64,000 nucleotides of DNA from Haemonchus contortus (lineage: Eukaryota; Nematoda; Chromadorea; Rhabditida; Trichostrongylidae), in contig LS997564.1 in NCBI GenBank assembly GCA_000469685.2, forward strand, positions 2,260,940-2,324,939, read 5' to 3'. The notes beneath the pieces are model-generated. The model did not search any database. It was given only the letters and a program-made list of their open reading frames with translations, and was not told the origin of the DNA. Position numbers and translations under genes: made by a program. Below are positions 56,135 to 64,000 of the stretch, piece after piece; position 1 is the stretch's first letter; each line of letters starts with the position of its first letter.

Positions 56135-59100
56135 GGCAGTAATATCATGGGAAGTCCCGACGAATTACTTCACCTCAACGCCCATGTTTACATTTTATTA
56201 AGTCGATAATTCACACTGGTTTCCCAAACCAGTTTTTACTCACTCGTTTTCCTTGTTCCATTTACAAATTACTCGAGCGGCTGTATTTCAAGAGCATTGC
56301 CTCTTGAGAGTTTTTAATTATGTTCCAAATGTCCTTCACTGGAAGTTCATTAATCGAATGACTCGTAACGAAGACATTTATTGAAGTCATTTCTCAGACG
56401 ACGACAAATGAATCAAATGAACTTGGACGTCTGTCGGCAAATTCAATTTTTGTGATGTCCTTCACCTATTATCCGATGGTCTTTTCACGAATGTTACAAA
56501 TACCTTCATCGTTCTCAAATTAGATTTATCGCGGCCATTTTTCTTGGTAATGACCATAGAAATACTCCCATTGATATTGTTAATTAGAACTATAAATTAA
56601 CTTGATTTAATTGAATTATTGTGATTGCCATTGAAATTGTACCACTCAATTGTGCTGCCAGTAGGGTGTCATTATAACCTTTAGTTTATAGACTAACGAT
56701 TGTTATGTTGAAATGTGGAGCTGACATTTTAAGGGCTGAATGGTTCAGCGAATGGGACCATATGCTTCCTACTTATGGTCCCATTCCTTACACTGTGCCC
56801 CTATACACTTATTTCTTATCTGGTCTAGTGACAAGCAGCACATGCTCTATGTCTTGATCATAACCTGACAGAAACGTTTCAATTTTTCTCTTCCCAAGCC
56901 GGTTATGTGAGACATACCCGCTAATTTCCACCTCAGCTAAGCCTTGCAAACCAACCCATTCTCACCTCCGACACACACCCAAGTGTTCTTTCTGGTCTGT
57001 ATGTGGGCAAAAACTGTGGATCCCGGGAGCCCTATTTCACCTCAACTGTAGTATCCTCTAACCTTAATTTATTGCCCGTGTCCTTATTGTAAAAAATCTC
57101 CTTACCAATGAGAAACCCACTCGCTTTATGAAAGCCTTTACCGCTTGCGACCTTCACATTTTCGCTCGTCACCTGGCTATTCACCCAGCTATGGTCTGAA
57201 CTGAAAGTGATTCTCACCCGGTAGCATTTTCTGAAACCAACAGATCAATTTTTAAAGATGTTGAGACAAACGATTAGACGACAAGAGAGGGTTTGAGGGT
57301 GTTCGGCCGGCCGTTAACTCCTCATTGCCTATGCATCAAACTTCCCAGAAAGCAATTCCTTTTGAGTACATTTTTATGAGAGTTTCAGCTTTTCTCATTA
57401 AAGTTTTCCCATTTCTGCTATCGTCTATTTTGCTGCTGTCTACTTGGGTTTTTGTAACATTATTTTCGCTCACTCCAAGCCTGTTTCAATAGCCGAAATC
57501 GGAGGAATCTGTTGTCAATAACAACAGGTTTGAATAACAGGTTTGTTGCAGCTGATCCGGCCTAGAAGCTGCTGTTTTTGCTTTTCCTCAAATCCAATTC
57601 CTCTCTTCCACGCTTTACTCACAATCAGAACAGGGGTGGCACGCTTAGCATCCCATTACTACTTCCTTTTTCGATTCTGTTGTGAGTCGCAATCCATCTA
57701 ACTCCAGTAACAAGCAAGTTTGGCTGTTACTTATATGCTAAAAACTAAATTTTTTTCCCTTCCCTTCGGGCTACTGTACTACCGTGCTATATTAGATGTG
57801 AAGTGCGCCATGGACTCTAAAGATAAAAGTTTTTGACCTCTGAACGAAGATTTGGTGCGTTCCATGATTAAAGCTATTTCCGTACTTTCTTGGAAGACTT
57901 TCTGTGAAAGTAGTTGACTCGACAGGATAAATTGCCTGACTGGCGAGAGCGGTGTATGTGGTCCGAGTTCCTTCGGGAACAGAAAACTCTTTCCGAACTG
58001 TGTTGATTCCGAGCCACATAGGCGCCCTACAGAATATCCTAAGATCTAGAACCACTTTTAGCGGTCACAAAAAGGGAGCCGTCCCTCTAATAACTGCCTT
58101 GTCCGTTCCTACTCTTCGGCTCTGCAAATATTATCGCAATTTACCCCTGCTTTTGATTCCCTTTCGATTTTTTCCCTTTGTTTCTTGCTCTCTTTGCTTT
58201 TTTGTTTGTTTATTTGTATTCTTTTACGTGACGTTTCACTATTGTTTACAGTAGGTACTGCTCTTCGGTTGTGGAGACTGTACTGTATACCGTGACCTCC
58301 CATTTGTTCACACAGTCTAATCGCCTCTCTGCCTGTGTGTACAGTAATTGATACGAAATCGCGGAAGCTATTTTCATTGTTTCAGAAAAGAATTTCCCGT
58401 ATATGATTGTTGAGAGCTTCTCCCAGAACTGCAAGCGCCTGTAGGACCATTGCGAGACAGACACGTAAGTTTTTTATTCAACACATTACTTCTGAAGAGT
58501 GTAGGAAGAGTAGAGAGGCAAATCAGCTTTAAGATCAAGCGTATGTAAGCGAGAACCAAGAATGCCCTTTCCAGAAATAAGCCATCTATCCGTTGGATAA
58601 GTGTCAATTCTGCGTATACATATAATTACCGTTTACACCTTCCTGTTCTATTTCCGGCGAATTTTTTCGTTTGGACGTCGGGAATGGGGAAGGGACATGC
58701 TCAGCATGAAGGATTGCTCTCTGCTACTGCTCGCCCTTTGTGGTCGAGTTGAATGTGCCGGTTTGGATGTCAGAATTTGTTCACCTGTAATGAGCCGTCC
58801 TTTATTTGAAGTGGTACTGCTTTCCTATCATAAATCAGTAGTACAAGGATCCCAAGTATTGATCTTCACGGGCTTTTGTAACTGCTTAAACCAAAACAGC
58901 ACCTACTTCTGTAATTTTTTTCCGATGAAGTCGAATGAGTCAGTGGCAATCCTGTCATTTTCTAATTTAAAAATTCCATTTGCATTCAATCCCCTCCTTC
59001 GACAAGCAGTCATCCGTGGCAGAAGTATTGCTTGACAAAATGGCATTAATTGGCTTCTTCTGAGAACGAAATTGGACACTTGGCTGATGGAGAAGTGGTT

Positions 59101-62013
59101 TAGAGAATGGAAAAACAACAAACATGGTAGATGGAATTTATTTCTAGCTGAGGTAGCTGTAATAGTATCATTTCTCCCCTCCTAGAAGGGATGAATAACG
59201 GCGGTAAAGCCTTTGATGGTGAGAAAACCCTATTTTCTAAGAAACGCAACTCTCTACAAAAATGCAGAAAAAATAAACAATCGGTTGTTCGCGCTATTGC
59301 CAACAAGTTTAGCTACAACTTGTATACTATGGCCGAGCTATCGTATCGAAAGGTTGATTTCAGCGCTATCTGTTGCAATGGGGGATTTATACACGTTCTA
59401 CGCTGAACTGCTTTTGACCACGCCTACCTCTCTCTGCCCAGGAACATGATTCCTTCTGGGACCATTCATTTCAGTCAGTCCTCACCCAGATGTGATTTTG
59501 TTTTTTTAAGGATTGATCTCTTCTGATATCCAAAATGTGCTGTTGTATGCGTAATTTCTTATCGGGTCTTTAATCTCCTTGAAAACTCTCAAAAACGTTG
59601 AAATCGCATAGCTCATTTTAGAACTGCATTGATCCTTGTCGATCACGAAGTGCAAAGACGTCAGAAGAGATAGAGAGAGAAACAGCATTGCCACCCGATG
59701 AATTCTTTCCCTCTATAGTTAATCGAAATTTTGTTTCTGTCAAAACAGACACAACATTTTAGTCATACGGCAATGCATCCTGCAGAAGAGCTTCTAGTGC
59801 TTCCTTTCGCTGCCCATTTCACTTTAGTTGGCTAATTATTTAGAATCACTCCGAATATTTGTAGGTTTAGGAGGACGCTTAGATGAAATTTGAAGGAGAA
59901 CAGCCTGACCAAATGACCCACTTGTCATATTTGGCAGTGAGAACCCTCTAAAAGCACAACACTCAAGCTTGCCTGTCCTGATCTATCCTTTGAGATGAGT
60001 CACGACTCCATCTATTACTGTGCAATAAATATCACATACTAGTTTATTTTAAAGTTTTTGGCTTATTTTTTATTGCTGCCGATCTTACTTCAGAACTTTT
60101 TTTGTATTCGCCAGGGTGCCTATCGCTACTGTCCGTTAGTGACCACCGTTTAAAGCTTCACAGAAAGTCGAACAGTCTTTTTCTGGTGATCCGCAAGCGT
60201 TCTCTCTTCAAAATATGACATTCCTGGTTGAGTTTTCGATAGAAGGAATGGATTAAAGTTCATTTAGTGGCCTTTCCCATGCTCAGTAGTGACAGGCCTA
60301 TTTTTGGGTTGACCATTTCTGAAGGACGCGCTGTCAACGACGACGGCGGTAATTGCAGTAAATACGCTAGTGCACCGAATAATAAGAAGGCAAATTGCCT
60401 GCGATTTGGTTTTTCTTAGTGTAGAAGGTTCCGAAAGGCGAAATCTTCGTCGATGGATAGTCGGAAAATGGGTTCGATCACCTGCTGCCGAATTCGACTA
60501 CTGGCGAGTACGTGACCGCCTACAAGTACGATAGAAACGATAGATTCCTTCCATCGTCCCATCAGCTCCTATTGACCGCTTCCAGCGTAAAAATCGGGGG
60601 TTTCATGCCCCATTAGAGTTTTCCCATATGCTCCCTTGATCATACCCCATTCCGCAGTGGCTTCTTTTGGAAGCAATCTGAAGTTGTAGTCACTAGCCCT
60701 CGGACCGTTGTGGGCTCATGTTAGGTTACTGTAAAGTAGCCATTCTAGAATGCGCCACGCGATTAAATCTTCTGGGAGACCTTGGTGGCATTGGAATCAG
60801 TATTCATCAGCCTACGCAGTAATTTCCTTGAACTAGTCCATGTTTAAGTTATCAACCAACCCAGAATGGGCAGAGGGCCCTGTCGAGACAAGCGCATGTC
60901 TTTCTAGAACATGATTCAGACATCCTGTCGCTTTGGCACAATCTAGGATGAACGGAATTCCAGTGAATGGTCTCTCACACCCTGTCTCAGTTTCTTTCAA
61001 TTTCAGTATCTTTCAAATTCAAATTGAAATTCCATAAGATAACTGGAACGTCCCTTTGATGATACGCCATGGAAAAATGTCCTTGGAATTTGTGTTACCC
61101 TCTTTTACTGATATTTTGATAATCAAATGTGACAGGGTTGCGGAACCCTCTACATCAAGTTTTTCAACAAGATTCTCTCCCCAAGAAAGTGCTGGTGAAA
61201 GAAAGTTCATCAAAAACAGTTCTATCAGTCCTGTCGCTTTCCTGAATGTCCAAACATACTTTGGAGTCGGAACGATAACCAATTTCATCTCAGTGAAGGC
61301 CTTGTCGAATGAATTGTCAATGCTTCACTTCCGTTTGTTCAAACAATTAACACGATAACAATTCAACAAAGGCGTCGTCATCAATACGATTGCCAGAATG
61401 AATGTTTTCCTTACCAACTTTCATATGTGTAGACCCAACAGTATGTGTCCCTCACAGTCTAGTTTACCTTCATTATATATATTGTGATGTACACGATCTT
61501 GTATCATTTGCGACCACTAAGTGGAGCCTGTCGCAACTCATAGGTATTTCACGTGCGGTCGCAACGCGATCGTTACGTATAGGAGACAATAATTAGCAGC
61601 GTACGACCCCTTTGTCACATTTTGTAGGACGACGTCACTTATGAGGATCAACTCCCTAAGTAAATACATGTAAGAACCGTAATATGACCGTATACCGTTT
61701 GCATGTCCTTATTCGGCCTAGGACCTAATCCAACCGAATCCCATAGTTCGGTATACTGTAATCACAAATTTCGCCTGGCTCTCTACATTTCTTCACCCGA
61801 GCATTTTTTTAGCTGTGAAGGTCTTCTTGTTCTAACAATAGGAAGACTGGCAAACATGTCAATACAGGTCTTTTTTGTTAATTTGATAGGAAAATGAACA
61901 ATTTTCAAGTCATTACAGGTGCAGGAGTGGTTCTCCCTGTTATCAGCTTCCCTGAGTATTTTTTTTGCCTGGATCATTTTTGACTTAAATCCGATGCGTT
62001 TACTTTCCTCGAC
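56135..62013. other. Long intergenic stretch, nothing certain
   Basis: Both strands read. Frames at 58.6-59.0 kb (plus), 58.9-59.1 kb (minus) and 61.0-61.3 kb (either strand) are open for 70-140 codons but conflict with one another, lack splice support and show no domain. Confidence 0.35.
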
Positions 62014-62813
62014 TGTCGCGCCGGCGGTGACGCCCTGCTCCTCGCTATACGTTGGCATCGGTGTCGGCCGCTTAGGAGCGGCGTCGCCGTCGGCGTGATT
62101 GCCTGATCGGGGTCTTACGCTGCGCTCGCTCTCGCCCCATTTGCCACGCGGGATGTTGCTTTGGCCCTAGCGGCCCCTACGCTGTCCCTGCACTCCTACC
62201 TCTACCCTACGCGTGCTACATCCTACGCCCCGGGATAACCTGCCCACAGCCTATCCATAACATTCAATCCAGATATAACCTTCACGGCATCACCGTCTAC
62301 GATCTTAAACACTAACACAATACTATACGCAGTCTTCATGGATACGCCAATAAAAAGGGGAACATCAATACGACAATGAAAAGAATTATTAAAAAAGGAA
62401 TGCCTGTTATATACATATATACATAAAAAAGGAATATGAAATACGTCAGCAAATAAACTACGATGAAAACCAGCAACCTACGTCTCAGGTGGTACGAACC
62501 CAGTACGTTAATCTCACGAGGGGAGGCGACGTGGCTCGGGACCGCTCGGCACCTTTGGGCTTCCATGCCCAAGTCGATCACTTCATCTTCCATCGGATTG
62601 CATCATACTTCCAGGCTCGAGCGGTACGACGACAGGACGACGGGTAGTGGCGGCCGGCTACGACGATCGATGCAGACACACTGCCGGCTAGCATCAGGCC
62701 AGAGCACGCGTCGAGTATAGCCGACGCTCAGGCACCGATACGCAGTGCGCGCCGGGACCCCTGCGCGCCCGACCAGGCGTGGCCCTTTAATAAGTCGGGC
62801 GGAAGCCACGACA
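62014..62813 (+). mobile_element. LTR-like sequence, probable 5' LTR of a retroelement
   Basis: 800 bp beginning TGTCGCGCCGG and ending GCCACGACA, matching the ends of the solo LTR at 29.1 kb; internal parts also align (CAACCTACGTCTCAGGTGG versus TAACCTACGGTCTGGGGG; GGCCCTTTAA near the 3' end). After one spacer base, 62815 onward starts TGGGGGCGGCAACGACAA, where a primer-binding site (TGG start, complement of a tRNA CCA end) would be expected. TACG occurs 17 times. The right target duplication would lie outside the window. Confidence 0.55.
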
Positions 62814-63604
62814 CTGGGGGCGGCAACGACAACAGAAGGGGGGTCCCAGCGGTAGCGGAGCCAAGCCCGTCCTTACCTACTGCGGCTACGCAGCTAAACA
62901 AACATACATGTTAGTTAACCGTCGTCTCCCTACGGGGCCTAACTACCTAACTGGGTTCGAGGGTGATTTCTCTGATGACGGCGGGTCATGTTGGCTTTCC
63001 CTACGCATACAATAGCTCAAAGTACGATAAAAAAAACACATTCAACGAAGCACTGGGTTACGGCGGGGCTACGGAGATCAAAGGGGGGAAGGGGGAGGGG
63101 GCGGCGACCGAAACTCCTCGACTGCGTGACAGCGGTTCGACACGATTGACGTAGACTGAGGCGGCGTGGTTGACTGATGGCAACAAGTTGACGATAACGT
63201 TGACGAGATGGACAACTTAGACAGCCACGGGGTATTTTAGCCTACGTGTGAGTCTAGCCTCACACCTGCAGGGACACTTTGTGCGAGGGGGAGATTTTCT
63301 TCCTCGCCAATCACAAAGGAGCCCCTGGGTTAGTCAGGAGGAGGCGAGAATCCAACCCGGGTCGAGCGAAAGAATTAGCGGTCTCCCACCGCTCCCCAAG
63401 GGTGCTGCACTACGCAGCAGTACGCTAGAAGGTACGACCTTGAATACGCGAGTGACCAATTCCACCGGCTACGCTGTAAATAGAAACATTAATAAAAACA
63501 TTGTGGGCCTTGCGGCCCAAACATCACCCGTGAAAGTACGCGGAATCGCTGTTTCACTACGCAAGTTAGAACAATAACTACGCTGAACTTAAGATCGAAA
63601 CGAA

Positions 63605-63725
63605 GGGAGAGTAGCAACCTTTCGTTGCTACTCCCTCCCCCCCTACGCAGATTACGTCTTTAATGTACGCGATAAAAATCAAACAAAGCGAGGGTGGCAA
63701 CCTCTCGTTGCCATTTCCACCCCCT
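63605..63725 (+). other. Tandem pair of related RNA-type hairpins
   Basis: Hairpin 1: GTAGCAAC (63611-63618), loop CTTTC, GTTGCTAC (63624-63631), extended by AG/TC pairs. Hairpin 2: GTGGCAAC (63694-63701), loop CTCTC, GTTGCCAT (63707-63714). One A-T pair in the first is G-C in the second, and each is followed by CCCCCTACGCA. The repeat period is about 83-86 bp. Confidence 0.55.
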
Positions 63726-63886
63726 ACGCAAAGATGTCATATCAACTATACGCAGAAATAAGGCTAAGCTGGATGACTACGAGACTACGAGAAACCTACG
63801 CTGAGATTTAGTTGAGTAACAATGGAGAAACTACGATATAAATGAGGCTGCGAAATAGATACGGCATTATATTAATGAAGAAATTG

Positions 63887-63934
63887 CGTGTGTTCAATAA
63901 CGAAGCAAGTGCATGCTTCGTCACGGAACACACG
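63887..63934 (+). other. Two-step stem-loop
   Basis: The outer stem CGTGTGTTC (63887-63895) pairs perfectly with GAACACACG (63926-63934). The inner stem CGAAGCA (63901-63907) pairs perfectly with TGCTTCG (63914-63920) around a six-base loop. The internal loops are five bases on each side. Confidence 0.7.
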
Positions 63935-64000
63935 ATGGAGAAGGGGGTGTGTGTCTACACTATGTACCAATGTATTTAATTGAAAGCTACGCTAAAATGG

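Larger units (their letters stand above)
62814..64000 (+). mobile_element. Internal part of the TACG-rich element, running off the window
   Basis: Continues the strong plus-strand TACG excess (about 26 copies). Two open frames (62963-63154 and 63248-63577) show no recognisable gag, protease or polymerase motif, so this could be the leader or untranslated region before coding sequence. It also contains several hairpins and a G-rich tract near 63.08 kb. Confidence 0.45.

Noticed and set aside
58601..59035. 144-codon plus-strand open frame
   Set aside because: The opposite strand is also partly open and looks equally protein-like; no splice structure settles either.
62974..63000. Possible hammerhead ribozyme (CTGATGA core)
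   Set aside because: No following GAAA at stem II distance and no matching cleavage-site strand, so the core is a chance match.
62014..64000. Bacterial contamination, suggested by the higher GC content
   Set aside because: No bacterial gene structure, and the solo copy with a target duplication inside S28-B intron 1 shows it belongs to the worm genome.
1..64000. CRISPR arrays, operon-type bacterial genes, rRNA genes
   Set aside because: No regularly spaced direct repeats, no ribosome-binding-site gene strings and no conserved rRNA sequence were seen; the gene style is that of an animal.

Overview
The window looks like a nematode nuclear genome, most likely a strongylid (hookworm or Haemonchus relative). 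The reasons are small exons with TTTTCAG-type acceptors, probable trans-splice acceptors just before start codons, a tandem pair of S28 (prolyl-carboxypeptidase / contortin-like) protease genes, an RTE-type non-LTR element, and many tRNA-derived SINEs and small DNA elements. Gene density is low and most of the sequence is intergenic or intronic. Exon models were built by eye from reading frames, GT/AG sites, intron phases and, for the S28 pair, comparison of the two copies.

Layout. 0-10 kb: mostly featureless, with a paired poly-G/poly-C tract, weak candidate exons (2.4-3.0 kb minus, 7.3-7.55 kb plus) and SINE relics. 10.1-13.1 kb: a well supported seven-exon minus-strand gene with an N-terminal MADF domain and a second Myb/SANT (zeste-like) domain; its first intron carries a small inverted-repeat element with a 10-bp target duplication. 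A possible divergent gene starts at 13.4 kb. 16.8-25.0 kb and 27.5-37.3 kb: two copies of a segmental duplication, each with a 12-exon S28 gene on the plus strand (A at 18.4-24.4 kb, B at 28.8-36.8 kb). Each encodes a signal peptide, GGSYGG, LDPWS and HHLD catalytic motifs and a hydrophobic C-terminal tail. Both carry frame lesions, at different places. Between them lie a 3'-truncated RTE endonuclease fragment and repeats. B intron 1 also holds a solo-LTR-like insertion and a foldback element with a nested TA-flanked MITE. 37.3-62.0 kb: largely intergenic, with SINE copies (two with clear target duplications) and a few unassigned minus-strand exon candidates.

62.0-64.0 kb is the most unusual part. 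An LTR-like sequence (TGTCG...CGACA) is followed by further sequence reaching the window edge. The tetranucleotide TACG occurs about 43 times on the plus strand while its complement CGTA occurs about once, and several well-formed hairpins are present, two of them a tandem pair with a compensatory base change. The solo LTR at 29.1 kb shares the TACG bias and the terminal bases, so the two appear to belong to one retroelement family.

The S28 products are likely secreted or surface exopeptidases. GATA-type sites upstream of copy A fit the intestinal expression known for nematode S28 enzymes, but that is inference.
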